From Thermomicrobiaceae bacterium (GTDB taxonomy: Bacteria > Chloroflexota > Chloroflexia > Thermomicrobiales > Thermomicrobiaceae): a stretch of 52,247 nt of DNA. Every line of letters starts with the position of its first letter. Within the stretch, counting starts at the first letter, position 1. This document shows, one piece after another, positions 1 to 8,192 of this stretch. Below the pieces are notes generated by a model, which was not told the DNA's origin, searched no databases, and saw nothing but the letters and a program-made list of their open reading frames with translations. Where the stretch lies: assembly GCA_014874455.1 (NCBI GenBank), contig JADBJL010000078.1, positions 1 to 52,247 on the forward strand, given 5' to 3'. The position numbers and the translations under genes were made by a program.

Positions 1-195
1 ACTTTGTGCACGGTGCCCAGTGACCGGCGGGCACGTGCACGTCTACGATAGAACAGAAGATCGATCATCCACCGAGGCGTATTCCGGCGCCGGAAACACG
101 AGAGCAGGGTACCAGCCCCGACACGACGTTCGGCTGCGCCGCCAGGGCGCGCCGGCTGCGGGCCGACTCGCTCGGGGAAAGGGAAGGAGCCTGGA

Positions 196-603
196 ATGGC
201 CACACTCCAGCCTATCCTGCAGGTCGCGGACGTTGACGCATCGATCGCCTTCTACCGGGATGTCTTGGGGTTCTCGGTCGATCTGGCCGTGCCCGATGAG
301 TCGGGAAAGACAGTGCATGCCGAGCTCAGTCGCAACGGCGCGGCACTGATGTTCGCCCCGGCGAGCAGCCTCTCGGAGGCGGCACGCTCGCTCCTCGGTG
401 CCGGCGTGACCCTCTATATCACCGACAACGACGTCGACATCGACGCGTTCTACGAGCAGGTGCGCGCGGCCGGAGCGCGAATCGCTGAGCCGATCCAGGA
501 CCAGTTCTGGGGCGACCGGACGTTCACGGTGCAAGACCCTGACGGCTATCACCTGACCTTTGCCAAGAATGTCCACCTGTCCGCCCCCTCGATGATGCCG
601 TAG
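196..603 (+). CDS. VOC (glyoxalase/bleomycin-resistance fold) family protein
   Basis: A 135-residue single-domain protein with the vicinal-oxygen-chelate pattern. The N-terminal half begins with LQVADVDASIAFYRDVLGF, the usual first beta-alpha unit, and the second half ends with the typical VQDPDGYHLTFAK strand. Family members are small metal-dependent lyases, dioxygenases or drug-binding proteins acting in the cytoplasm; the substrate cannot be told from sequence. The start is ATG at 196, preceded by an AAGGAG ribosome-binding site about 8 bases upstream. It stands alone, separated from the next gene by about 250 bases that contain a palindrome and a hairpin. The fold assignment is firm; the function is open. 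Confidence 0.88.
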   Translation: MATLQPILQVADVDASIAFYRDVLGFSVDLAVPDESGKTVHAELSRNGAALMFAPASSLSEAARSLLGAGVTLYITDNDVDIDAFYEQVRAAGARIAEPIQDQFWGDRTFTVQDPDGYHLTFAKNVHLSAPSMMP

Positions 604-665
604 TCGATCGATCCGGCGCGTTCCGCCAGGGATGAGCGCGTCCCCGGCTCCCATGGTACACTGGT

Positions 666-681
666 TCGCGTACGTACGCGA
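666..681. promoter_or_regulatory. 16-bp perfect palindrome, possible operator
   Basis: TCGCGTACGTACGCGA is a perfect palindrome. It starts four bases downstream of a possible -10 hexamer TACACT (657-662), so it would cover the transcription start of the BNR-repeat gene. The form fits a dimeric repressor site such as those of the TetR family. No regulator gene is adjacent, and no good -35 is visible. Inference from symmetry and position only. Confidence 0.35.
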
Positions 682-744
682 CTGACGGCTGACCATGGAC
701 GATAGTGGAACCGCCACGGATCGCCTCTGCGGGCAGGACGATGG

Positions 745-780
745 AGAGCGAGGGCCGGGACCGCGTGCCCCCCTCGCTCT
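745..780 (+). other. Inverted repeat in the 604-856 intergenic gap
   Basis: AGAGCGAGGG (745-754) pairs perfectly with CCCTCGCTCT (771-780) around a 16-base loop. It could end transcription of the upstream VOC gene or structure the leader of the BNR gene. No U-rich run follows, so it is not a standard intrinsic terminator. Confidence 0.35.
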
Positions 781-856
781 TACGACCGGGTGCAAGCAGT
801 GAAGGAGCGCGATACCCGCGGCGGAGCGCTTGCAGGTGAGCAGAAGGGGAAACGCA

Positions 857-1973
857 ATGAGCAGGGTGCGAGTTCTCGTGGGGACGCGCAAGGGGGCCTT
901 CATCCTGACAGCAGACGGTAAGCGCGACAATTGGACGATCGATGGCCCCCCTTTTCGCTGGCTGGCAGATCTACCACATCAAGGGCTCGCCTGCCGACCC
1001 GAACCGGATTTATGCCTCGCAGACGAGCGGCTGGTTCGGGCAGGTCATCCAGCGATCTGACGACGGTGGGCAGACCTGGGAGCCGGTGGGCAACCGCTTC
1101 GAGTACGATGGCGTACCAGGGACGCACCAGTGGTACAACGGCACCCAGCATCCCTGGGAGTTCGCCCGCGTCTGGCATCTCGAACCGTCACTCGCGGATC
1201 CAGACACGATCTATGCGGGGGTGGAGGACGCGGCGCTGTTCCGCTCAACCGACGGTGGACAGACATGGCACGAGCTCTCCGGGCTACGCCGCGACTCCTC
1301 AGGGCATCTGTGGCAGCCTGGCGCCGGTGGGCTGTGCTTGCACACGATCCTCCTCGAACCGCAGAGACCCGGCCGGATCTTCGTCGCTATCTCGGCTGCG
1401 GGGGCCTTCCGCAGCGACGACGGCGGCGAGACCTGGCGCCCGATCAACCGTGGCCTGCACTCCGAGTACATCCCGGATCCCGAGGCGGAGGTCGGTCACT
1501 GCGTGCACCGCATTGCGCTGCACCCGTCGCGCCCCCAGGTGCTGTTCATGCAGAAGCACTGGGACGTCATGCGCAGCGATGACGCGGGCGAGTCCTGGTA
1601 CGAGGTCAGCGGAAACCTGCCGAGTGACTTCGGCTTCCCGATCGCCGTGCACGCGCACGAGCCGGAGACGGTCTACGTCGTGCCGATCAAGAGCGACCAG
1701 GAGCACTTCCCGCCCGAGGGCAAGCTCCGCGTCTACCGCAGCCGGACAGGCGGGCACGAGTGGGAACCGCTGACGAAGGGCCTGCCGCAGCGCGACTGCT
1801 ACGTCAATGTCCTCCGCGAGGCGATGGCCGTCGACGCGCTCGACCCGTGCGGGATCTACTCCGGTACCACGGGTGGCCAGGTCTACGTGTCGGCCGACTC
1901 GGGAGAGACCTGGCAGCCTATCGTGCGCGATCTTCCCGCCGTCCTATCCGTTGAAGTGCAAACGCTGCCATGA
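857..1973 (+). CDS. BNR/VPS10-like repeat (sialidase-fold) protein, frameshifted
   Basis: A beta-propeller protein with repeated Asp-box motifs such as [30 protein letters not shown] and [10 protein letters not shown], about one per 50-70 residues. Such proteins are called exo-alpha-sialidase-like or WD40/YVTN/BNR-repeat proteins, mostly of unknown substrate. The start is ATG at 857 ([15 protein letters not shown]) with an AGAAGGGG site upstream. The frame is lost in a C6T4 homopolymer at 946-955. Removing one base there restores [14 protein letters not shown] and a protein of about 371 residues; as given, the second frame is open from 942. This may be a real frameshift or a base-calling error. 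The stop overlaps the next gene's start by four bases, so the two are translationally coupled. Confidence 0.75.
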
Positions 1974-2266
1974 TCCGCGTCGTGCTTCCCCCTCACCTGC
2001 GGATCATGGCGCGGGTGGACGGCGAAGTCGCGCTCGAGGTCGAGGGAGCCGCGACCCTGCGCTCAGTGCTCGACGCGCTCGAGGCTGCTTACCCGGTGCT
2101 GCGCGGCACCATCCGCGACCAAGCCACGCAGCGGCGGAGGCCGTTCTTGCGGTTCTTCGCGTGCCAGCAGGATCTGTCCCACCAGCCGCCCGATGATCGA
2201 CAGCCCGAGGCGGTGGCGGAAGGCGTCGAGCCGCTGGTCATCGTGGCGGCAATCGCTGGTGGCTAA
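1970..2266 (+). CDS. MoaD/ThiS-like beta-grasp sulfur-carrier protein
   Basis: A 98-residue protein ending in AIAGG, the double-glycine tail used by ubiquitin-like sulfur carriers (MoaD, ThiS) for adenylation and thiocarboxylation. The centre matches the MoaD pattern of a strand, the helix [14 protein letters not shown] and a final IVAAIAGG strand. The start ATG overlaps the stop of the BNR gene (ATGA), so the two are co-translated. That pairing, together with the lack of other molybdopterin genes here, suggests a specialised role with the BNR protein rather than general molybdopterin synthesis. A rhodanese-ThiF fusion at 17591-18784 could be its activating enzyme. Fold and tail are clear; partner and pathway are inferred. 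Confidence 0.8.
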   Translation: MIRVVLPPHLRIMARVDGEVALEVEGAATLRSVLDALEAAYPVLRGTIRDQATQRRRPFLRFFACQQDLSHQPPDDRQPEAVAEGVEPLVIVAAIAGG

Positions 2267-2464
2267 CCTGGCACGGCCTGGCTCCCCGCGGCTGGGCGGG
2301 CTGCCTGCGGTCGTCGGGCCACTGAGCGTCTGGCAGCTACGATCTGGGCGACGCACCGCGCCACTCGACGGACATCGCACAGCATCCGGCTGACAGCCGG
2401 CCACTGTGGCTCGCGAGGTGCGCAGAGCGCTGAGCGCCCCCCGACGCTGCTGCGGCAGAGTGCC

Positions 2465-4615
2465 TTATCCTGTGGCCGCGACGCCACGCCGCAGCAGCAG
2501 CGCGTTGATCGCGACGATGATTGTGCTCACCGACATCAAGAGCGCGCCGACCGCCGGTGCCAGAACTACCCCGACCGGCGCCAGCACGCCGGCCGCGAGC
2601 GGGATCGCGACCGCGTTGTAGCCGGTGGCCCAGAGGAGGTTCTGCACCATCTTTCGGTAGGTTACCCGGCTCAGTCGCAGCACGTTCACCACGTCCCGCG
2701 GGTCGTTGCGCACGAGGACGATGTCCGCGCTCTCGATCGCCACATCTGTCCCCGCTCCGATCGCGATCCCGACGTCGGCAGTCACCAGCGCTGGCGCGTC
2801 GTTGATGCCGTCGCCCACCATCGCGACCGACTCGCCACGGTTCTGGAGTTGCTTCACCACCTCTGCCTTCTCTGCCGGCAGTACCTGCGCAAAGTACTCA
2901 TCGATGCCCAACTCCCGCGCGACCCAGCGGGCTACATCCTCGCTGTCGCCGGTCAGCATTGCGACCCGCACTCTCATCTGCTTGAGCAGACGTACTGCCT
3001 GGTACGATTCAGGTCTGATCTGGTCGGCCAGCGCAAAGGCCGCCGCCACGCTGCCGTCGGCAATCAGGTAGACGATCGACTTCCCTTCCTCGCCCCACCG
3101 GCGTGCGATCTCAGCCAGCGAGGCAGGTAGCACGAGCTTCAACTCGCTGAGGAGTTGCGGCCCGCCCACCAGCGCCCGGCGGCCGTCGAGCTCGGCCTGG
3201 ATTCCTCGACCAGGCAGTGCCTCGACCCTCATGGCCGGCAGGAGGTCGAGCCGGCGCTCCTCGGCCAGCCGCCTGATCGCCCGCGCCATATGGTGCTCCG
3301 ACTCGGCCTCGACCGATGCGGCGAGCCGCACCGCCTCATCCTCGTTCCAGGTCTGCGCGACCGCGACGTCGGTGACGCCTAGCTCGCCACGAGTGAGCGT
3401 CCCGGTCTTATCGAAGACCACCGTCGTGACCAGTCGTGCGCGCTCGAAGGCGGTACGGTTGCGAACGAGGATGCCGCGTTGGGCCGACAACGCCGTCGAG
3501 ATGGCGATGACCAGCGGAATGGCCAGCCCCAGCGCGTGCGGGCAGGCGATCACCATCACCGTAACCGCGCGGGCGACCGCCTCGGTCAGCGAGCCGGTCG
3601 TCACCAGCCAGGCGATGAAGCTGAGCGCGCCGACCGAGAGCGCGACCAGCACCAGCCAGAACGCGACGCGGTCGGCCAGTCGCTGCATCCGCGTGCGCGA
3701 TTGCTGCGCTTGCTCGACGATTCGCATCACCTCGCCGAGGAACGACTCCGCCCCCACGAAGGTAACCCGGACACGCAGCGAGCCGTTCCCGTTGACCGTC
3801 CCCCCGATAACCCGGTCGCCCGGCCGCTTGGCGACCGGCCGTGACTCGCCGGTCACCATCGCCTCGTTGACCTCGGACTCGCCGCTCTCGACCACGCCAT
3901 CGGCCGGCACCTTGGCGCCTGGGCGCACCAGTACCAAGTCGCCGGGCTGGAGCTGGCTCACCGGGATCTCTTCTGTTCGCCCGTCGACGATCAGTTCCGC
4001 GGTGCTTGGAAGAAGCTTGGCGAGTTCTGTCAACGCGCCACGAGCGCGTCCGACCGCCCGCATCTCGAGCCAGTGACCCAGCAGCATGACGTCGATCAGC
4101 GTCACCAGTTCCCAGTAGAACGGCTTACCGGGTAGTCCAAGCGTGGTCGCCACGCTGTAGGCAAAGGCGACGCTAATGGCCAACCCAACCAGCGTCATCA
4201 TCCCTGGCAAGCGTGCCCGCAGCTCGTCGACCGCACCCTGCAAGAACACGCTCCCGCCGTAGATGAAGACGACCGCGCTGAGAAGCGGCGAGACCCACGT
4301 CGAGACGGGGAACTCCGGCGCGCGATAGCCCAGCAGGCTCTGCGCCGTCTCCGCGTAGAGGATTACCGGGATGCTGAGGATCAGCGAGATCCAGAACCGG
4401 CGCCGGAAGAGTTCCGGGCTGTGCATGGCATGCTCGGCATGCTCAGTATGTGGGGCTGCCTCGTGGCTCACATGCTCGGCAGCCGCAGCGGGGTGCGCCA
4501 CCTCTTCGCCAGGCTCCCGATGGTGATGCTCATGCTGCGGCAAGGCAGCCTCGTGGTGGCGCGCCTCATCGTCTCGCCGTCGGTCGCTGTGGTCATGATG
4601 GGATTGTGGACACAT
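2465..4615 (-). CDS. copB: CopB-type copper-translocating P1B ATPase
   Basis: A 716-residue heavy-metal P-type ATPase that exports copper across the cytoplasmic membrane. Residues 1-65 are His-rich and lack a CxxC metal-binding domain. Membrane helices follow from about 75. The actuator motif TGES is at 255-258, and the metal-site motif CPH at 358-360 marks the P1B-3 (CopB) class rather than CPC (CopA). The phosphorylation motif DKTGT is at 402-406 and GDGINDAPA lies near the C terminus. The open frame reaches 4708, but ATG at 4615 is chosen: GGAGAAGG lies just upstream, and the promoter and CsoR-like operator at 4679-4698 would otherwise be inside the gene. It stands alone and transcribes away from the lysW operon. 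Confidence 0.93.
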   Translation of the reverse strand: MCPQSHHDHSDRRRDDEARHHEAALPQHEHHHREPGEEVAHPAAAAEHVSHEAAPHTEHAEHAMHSPELFRRRFWISLILSIPVILYAETAQSLLGYRAPEFPVSTWVSPLLSAVVFIYGGSVFLQGAVDELRARLPGMMTLVGLAISVAFAYSVATTLGLPGKPFYWELVTLIDVMLLGHWLEMRAVGRARGALTELAKLLPSTAELIVDGRTEEIPVSQLQPGDLVLVRPGAKVPADGVVESGESEVNEAMVTGESRPVAKRPGDRVIGGTVNGNGSLRVRVTFVGAESFLGEVMRIVEQAQQSRTRMQRLADRVAFWLVLVALSVGALSFIAWLVTTGSLTEAVARAVTVMVIACPHALGLAIPLVIAISTALSAQRGILVRNRTAFERARLVTTVVFDKTGTLTRGELGVTDVAVAQTWNEDEAVRLAASVEAESEHHMARAIRRLAEERRLDLLPAMRVEALPGRGIQAELDGRRALVGGPQLLSELKLVLPASLAEIARRWGEEGKSIVYLIADGSVAAAFALADQIRPESYQAVRLLKQMRVRVAMLTGDSEDVARWVARELGIDEYFAQVLPAEKAEVVKQLQNRGESVAMVGDGINDAPALVTADVGIAIGAGTDVAIESADIVLVRNDPRDVVNVLRLSRVTYRKMVQNLLWATGYNAVAIPLAAGVLAPVGVVLAPAVGALLMSVSTIIVAINALLLRRGVAATG

Positions 4616-4678
4616 GGCGCCTTCTCCAGCACCTCTTCCCACTCGACACAACAGCAGTGCGCCACGAGCCGCCGGGGG

Positions 4679-4698
4679 ATTATACCCCTGTAGGGTAT
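4679..4698 (-). promoter_or_regulatory. copB promoter with CsoR-like copper operator
   Basis: On the minus strand a perfect -10 TATAAT lies at 4684-4679, and a weak -35 TTGTGG lies at about 4708-4703 with an 18-base spacer. The palindrome ATACCCCTGTAGGGTAT (4682-4698; ATACCC and GGGTAT half-sites with a 5-base centre) fills the spacer and overlaps the -10. G/C tracts flanked by TA, as in TACCC-N-GGGTA, are typical of operators of the copper sensor CsoR. Repression relieved by Cu(I) is therefore likely. No csoR gene is in the window. Confidence 0.72.
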
Positions 4699-4802
4699 TC
4701 AACCACAACGTGAGTCGTGCTCACGGGCCGAGGAGTCCTCTAAAGGCAGGGGCTGAACCGGTCGCACAGGTCGCTTCGCGCCACCTCCGGCAGCGAACCC
4801 TC

Positions 4803-4832
4803 TTGCGCAAACGGCGTCTCATGTGCTAGAGT
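4803..4832 (+). promoter_or_regulatory. Candidate promoter of the lysW operon
   Basis: TTGCGC (4803-4808), an 18-base spacer, then TGC-TAGAGT (4824-4832), an extended -10. The same -10 hexamer TAGAGT occurs with a 17-base spacer in front of the fadN and dpp operons in this window. Transcription would begin near 4839 and give a leader of about 330 nucleotides before lysW. Confidence 0.45.
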
Positions 4833-4839
4833 CACGCTG

Positions 4840-5107
4840 CTAGTCCCGATGTGGCAGGAGGCCAGGGACGGACAATGGTGCAGGGTGTAGAAACGATGAA
4901 TCGGACGGTGGAGAAACCCGGCGCGGCTGGTGCCGGGGGCTGTGCCGTCCTGGCCACCCCCGCACCTATCCCTGCCCCCAGGCGCCTGGGGGCTCCTGCC
5001 GCGTTCGGGGGAGCGGGAGGTCGATGGCTGTAACCCGAGTAGCCTGAGACTCCCTGGCGTAACGCAGATCCCCAGCGGCGGTGAGCCTTCGAGACTCACC
5101 GCCGTTT
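4840..5107 (+). ncRNA. Structured 5' leader of the lysW operon, candidate cis-regulator
   Basis: This stretch has no convincing gene but strong RNA pairing. GGACGG (4903-4908) pairs with CCGTCC (4945-4950) and encloses CCCGGC (4917-4922) paired with GCCGGG (4932-4937). A 20-base palindrome GCCCCCAGGCGCCTGGGGGC lies at 4974-4993, and a terminator-like hairpin ends the leader at 5076-5104. The order of nested helices followed by a terminator suggests attenuation or a riboswitch controlling LysW-pathway genes. I could not match it to the cobalamin, lysine, TPP, c-di-AMP or T-box consensus. A small open frame at 4896-5033 is not rich in Lys or Arg, so a classical leader peptide is unlikely. Confidence 0.45.
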
Positions 5108-5110
5108 TGT
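5076..5110 (+). terminator. Terminator-like hairpin (attenuator) before lysW
   Basis: CGGCGGTGAG (5076-5085) pairs perfectly with CTCACCGCCG (5095-5104) around a 9-base loop, followed at once by TTTTGTGTTGT. This has the form of an intrinsic terminator, yet it sits about 65 bases before the lysW start and after the proposed promoter. It is therefore more likely a conditional attenuator than the end of another gene; the upstream copB gene points the other way. Confidence 0.6.
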
Positions 5111-5170
5111 GTTGTCCTTTCGGCGACGGGACGGTGCTGGCTAGACGCGGTAGAGAGGAGCAGTAAGCCG

Positions 5171-5326
5171 ATGTGCCCGGAGTGTGGCGCCGAGCTGAAC
5201 CTGTCGGATGTCGAAGTCGGTGAGATCGTGCAGTGTGCCGACTGCGGTGCCGACCTCGAAGTGTTGTCGGTCGATCCCCTGGAGTTGGGGCTGGCTCCAG
5301 CCGAGGAAGAGGATTGGGGCGAGTAG
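5171..5326 (+). CDS. lysW: LysW amino-group carrier protein
   Basis: A 51-residue acidic carrier protein. Two CxxC pairs (Cys2/Cys5 and Cys22/Cys25) form the N-terminal zinc site, and the C terminus is EDWGE. In LysW the gamma-carboxyl of the final Glu is joined to the alpha-amino group of alpha-aminoadipate or glutamate, which protects it while the side chain is converted. The ATG at 5171 follows GAGGAG. The open frame runs further upstream, but the family starts at the first CxxC. It is the first gene of a seven-gene operon supplying all its partner enzymes. Confidence 0.95.
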   Translation: MCPECGAELNLSDVEVGEIVQCADCGADLEVLSVDPLELGLAPAEEEDWGE

Positions 5327-5330
5327 CGCG

Positions 5331-6185
5331 ATGGATCGGATAGCGCTGCTGGTCGAGCGGCTGCGGGTCGAGGAGCGGCTGCTGATCGCCGCGTTCGCCG
5401 CCAAGGGGTGGGAGGCGACCCTGCTGCGACTGGCCGACCTCGCCCTCCCGCTCCAGGGAGGACGAGGCGAGCTGGCTGATCTCCCGCAGGCTGCGCTCGA
5501 CCGCACGCGAGCAACGCCGGAGAGCGCGGCGCTCTCGGCTCTGCTGACCTCGGCCGGTGTCGCCGTGGTCAACCGCGCCGCCACGACGCGGCTGTTGGCC
5601 GATCGGCTCGCTTTTCTCCGCCACATGCTCGTTGCTCGGATTCCGGTACCCCCGACCGTCGCGAGCTTCGGCCCGGAGGCGACTCTGCGGTCGATCGAGG
5701 CGCTCGGCTATCCGGTCTACCTCAAGTCGCTCAGCGCGAGCCCAGCGATGCCGGTGGCGCTGGTCGAGGATCGGGATGCCGCGGAAGCGCTGGTCGAGCA
5801 CCGCAGCGTGTTGGGAGACGAGCAAGCAGTACTGGTGCAGAAGGCGATAGCCGAGCCGGGAGAGGTGGTTCACCTCTTCATCGTCGGGCCGCACCTGGTC
5901 GCCGCAGCTCGCCGCGTCGACGAGCGGTGGCAGCTCGTCGGCACTGGCGCCTGGGAGCGCCTGGCCGGGGCGGTAGCGCAGCGACTCGGCACCGGCGTCT
6001 ACGAGATCGAGGCGGCGGAGACGGATGCCGGGCAGGTCGTCATCTCGGCAGACAACCTATTCGAGTTCCGGTCGCTCGCCGAACAGGAAGTGCCCATCGC
6101 TGAATCGATCGCTGACCACTTCCTCGAGCTCGTGGCGCGAGGTGCCGAGGTGAGCCAGATCCGGAGCGAGGGGGCATCGGTTTAG
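5331..6185 (+). CDS. Degenerate LysX-like ATP-grasp paralogue
   Basis: A 284-residue protein that aligns end to end with LysX at 7277-8167. Shared blocks include the N-terminal RVEERLL segment, IEALGYPVYLKS (LysX: LERIGYPAVIKP) and LFIVGPHLVAAARR (LysX: VFVVGDEVIAASYR). Key ATP-grasp residues are changed: the glycine loop after the lysine is lost, the DLR before VFVVG is VVH, and the metal-binding EVNGG is replaced by SADNL. A stretch of about 20 residues after the ADHWV region of LysX is shortened. It starts 4 bases after lysW and abuts lysK. I infer a paralogue that has probably lost ligase chemistry and may act as a partner or regulator of LysX, or bind LysW. Another activity is possible. 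Confidence 0.8.
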   Translation: MDRIALLVERLRVEERLLIAAFAAKGWEATLLRLADLALPLQGGRGELADLPQAALDRTRATPESAALSALLTSAGVAVVNRAATTRLLADRLAFLRHMLVARIPVPPTVASFGPEATLRSIEALGYPVYLKSLSASPAMPVALVEDRDAAEALVEHRSVLGDEQAVLVQKAIAEPGEVVHLFIVGPHLVAAARRVDERWQLVGTGAWERLAGAVAQRLGTGVYEIEAAETDAGQVVISADNLFEFRSLAEQEVPIAESIADHFLELVARGAEVSQIRSEGASV

Positions 6186-7274
6186 ATGACGGCGTTCGCG
6201 GCGATCGACACGGCTGGATTCCTAGAAGCGTTCCTTCGGATCCCGAGCCTCTCCTGCCAGGAGGCCGCCGCGGTCGAGTGGCTGTGCGAGCGGATGCGCG
6301 AGCTGGGGTATCAGGCGGGGCCCGACGGCGCTGGCAACGCGGTCGGCGCGCGGGGCGACGGGCCGCACGAGCTGATGCTGCTCGGCCACATCGACACGGT
6401 GCCCGGCTGGGTGCCGGTGCGGCGGGTCGACGGCGTCCTTTACGGGCGCGGGGCGGTCGACGCCAAGGGGCCGCTCGCAGCCTTCGTGCTCGCCGGTGCA
6501 CTGGCCGACCTGCCATCCGGCGTGCGGCTCACCGTGGTCGGCGCGGTCGAGGAAGAGGTGATGAGCTCGCGTGGGGCTCACTGGCTGGTACAGCACCACC
6601 AGGCGCCTAACGCCGTGGTGATCGGCGAGCCGAGCGGCTGGGACGGAGTCGTCCTCGGCTACAAGGGTTCGGTCGCGATCGAGTACGGGATCGCCCGCCC
6701 GATGGGACATGCCGCGGGGCCTGAGACCACCGCGGCGGAGCTGGCGGTGCGCTACTGGCTGGCCTTGCGCGACTGGGCCGCCAGCCGCAGCCAGGGTCAG
6801 GAACGCAGTTTCGATCAGGTGATTCCGACGCTCCTGGCACTCCATACGGCGAGCGATGGGCTGACCGAGCAAGCCTGGTTGCGCGCCAGCCTCCGGCTTC
6901 CGCCGGGTGTCGCACCGGAGGAGGCGGCGGCCGCGGCGCACCGAGTGGCCGGCCCGGGTAAGGTGAACGTCACCGTCAACGCCCCAGCCTTCCGCGTCGA
7001 CAAGCGGTCGCCCCTGGTACGCGCCTTTCTTGGGGCAATCCGCGAGGCAGGGGGTGAGCCACGACTCAAGGTCAAGACAGGGACGTCGGATATGAATATC
7101 GTCGGCCCGGCCTGGGGGTGCCCGATCGTGGCCTATGGGCCGGGTGATTCGCGTCTCGACCACACGCCCAACGAGCACGTGTCGATCGAGGAGTTCGAGC
7201 GAGCGGTAACGGTTCTGCGATTGGTGATCGAGCGGGTCGCCAGCCAGATGGCGAGCGGTCGATGGGAGCGGTAG
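6186..7274 (+). CDS. lysK: [LysW]-L-lysine / [LysW]-L-ornithine hydrolase
   Basis: A 362-residue M20-family metallopeptidase that releases the finished amino acid from the LysW C-terminal glutamate. Di-zinc ligands are visible in GHIDTVPG (His68, with Asp70), [10 protein letters not shown] (Asp92), VEEEV (Glu122-124), GEPSG (Glu148) and a C-terminal DHTPNEH. Length and motif order fit LysK rather than ArgE or DapE. The ATG directly follows the stop of the preceding gene, and lysX begins two bases after its stop, so coupling is tight. Whether lysine or ornithine is the main product cannot be read from this gene. Confidence 0.92.
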   Translation: MTAFAAIDTAGFLEAFLRIPSLSCQEAAAVEWLCERMRELGYQAGPDGAGNAVGARGDGPHELMLLGHIDTVPGWVPVRRVDGVLYGRGAVDAKGPLAAFVLAGALADLPSGVRLTVVGAVEEEVMSSRGAHWLVQHHQAPNAVVIGEPSGWDGVVLGYKGSVAIEYGIARPMGHAAGPETTAAELAVRYWLALRDWAASRSQGQERSFDQVIPTLLALHTASDGLTEQAWLRASLRLPPGVAPEEAAAAAHRVAGPGKVNVTVNAPAFRVDKRSPLVRAFLGAIREAGGEPRLKVKTGTSDMNIVGPAWGCPIVAYGPGDSRLDHTPNEHVSIEEFERAVTVLRLVIERVASQMASGRWER

Positions 7275-7276
7275 CA

Positions 7277-8167
7277 GTGAGCGAGGTCTGCATTGGGATC
7301 CTGCTGTCGCAGGTACGCGAGGAGGAGAAGCTGCTCCTTCGCGCGCTAGCGAGCCGTGGGGTCGAGCCGGTTCGTCTCTACGACCGGTCTCTCGTGTTGC
7401 ACCTCACGGACCCTGCCGACCTACCCAAGCTGGATCTCGTGCTCGACCGCTGCATGGCCCACAGCCGGGGCGTGACAGCGCTCCGGCTGTTCGAGTCGCT
7501 GGGTATCGCCACGGTGAATACCAGCCAGGCGATGGCGACCGCCGACGACAAGGTGACGACGACGCGGGCGCTGGCCGCTGCCGGCCTACCGACCCTGCGC
7601 TCTGCCGTCGCCTTCGACATCGAGTCGGCCCTGAAGGCCCTGGAGCGCATCGGGTATCCGGCCGTCATCAAGCCGGTGACCGGCTCCTGGGGCAGGCTGC
7701 TGGCTCGAGTCAACTCGCCGCGGGCCGCTCGCAGCCTGCTGGAGCATAAACGGGCACTCGGCTCCTACCACCACGGGATCTTCTATATCCAGGAGTACGT
7801 CGACAAGCCGGGCCGCGATCTCCGCGTCTTCGTCGTCGGCGATGAGGTTATCGCCGCGTCGTACCGCGAGGCTGACCACTGGGTGACCAATGTCGCCCGG
7901 GGCGCGGTCTCGCGGCCCTGCCCGGTGACGCCGGAGATCGCCCAGCTCGCCTGCCGAGCGGCACGGGCGATCGGCGTCGAGATCGCTGGGGTCGACCTGG
8001 TCGAGACGCCGGACGGTCTGAAAGTGATCGAGGTCAACGGCGGAGTGGAGTTCAAAGGCTTGATGCAGACCACGCACATCGACATCGCTGGCGCGATCGC
8101 CGACTACGTGATCCGCCGTGCCCGCGGCTCGACGCTGGCGCCGGCTACGCCAGCGTCGGTAGCGTGA
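7277..8167 (+). CDS. lysX: [LysW]-aminoadipate/glutamate ligase (ATP-grasp)
   Basis: A 296-residue RimK-type ATP-grasp ligase. It joins the LysW C-terminal Glu to the amino group of alpha-aminoadipate (lysine route) or glutamate (arginine route), using ATP. The full set of motifs is present: DDKVTTTRAL, YPAVIKPVTGSWGR (glycine-rich loop), DLRVFVVGDEV and the metal-binding IEVNGGVEFKG. GTG at 7277 is chosen because LysX proteins begin just before a GIL.S.VR.EEKLL segment; an in-frame ATG at 7262 would overlap lysK. It is the intact counterpart of the degenerate copy at 5331. Substrate choice needs comparison with characterised LysX and ArgX. Confidence 0.92.
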   Translation: MSEVCIGILLSQVREEEKLLLRALASRGVEPVRLYDRSLVLHLTDPADLPKLDLVLDRCMAHSRGVTALRLFESLGIATVNTSQAMATADDKVTTTRALAAAGLPTLRSAVAFDIESALKALERIGYPAVIKPVTGSWGRLLARVNSPRAARSLLEHKRALGSYHHGIFYIQEYVDKPGRDLRVFVVGDEVIAASYREADHWVTNVARGAVSRPCPVTPEIAQLACRAARAIGVEIAGVDLVETPDGLKVIEVNGGVEFKGLMQTTHIDIAGAIADYVIRRARGSTLAPATPASVA

Positions 8168-8192
8168 CAGGAAGCGAGGTCAGGGCTTCTTC

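Noticed and set aside
43-930. Long minus-strand open frame of 295 residues
   Set aside because: It lies opposite the VOC gene, is Arg/Leu-rich without any family pattern, and spans the intergenic gap.
4896-5033. Leader peptide controlling lysW by classical attenuation
   Set aside because: The 45-residue frame is Gly/Ala/Pro-rich with no run of Lys or Arg codons.
4839-5075. Cobalamin, lysine, TPP, c-di-AMP riboswitch or T-box in the lysW leader
   Set aside because: The diagnostic conserved boxes of these classes were looked for and not found; only generic structure is supported.
4740-5894. Minus-strand open frame of 384 residues over the lysW leader
   Set aside because: Antisense of the leader, lysW and the lysX paralogue; composition is that of a shadow frame.
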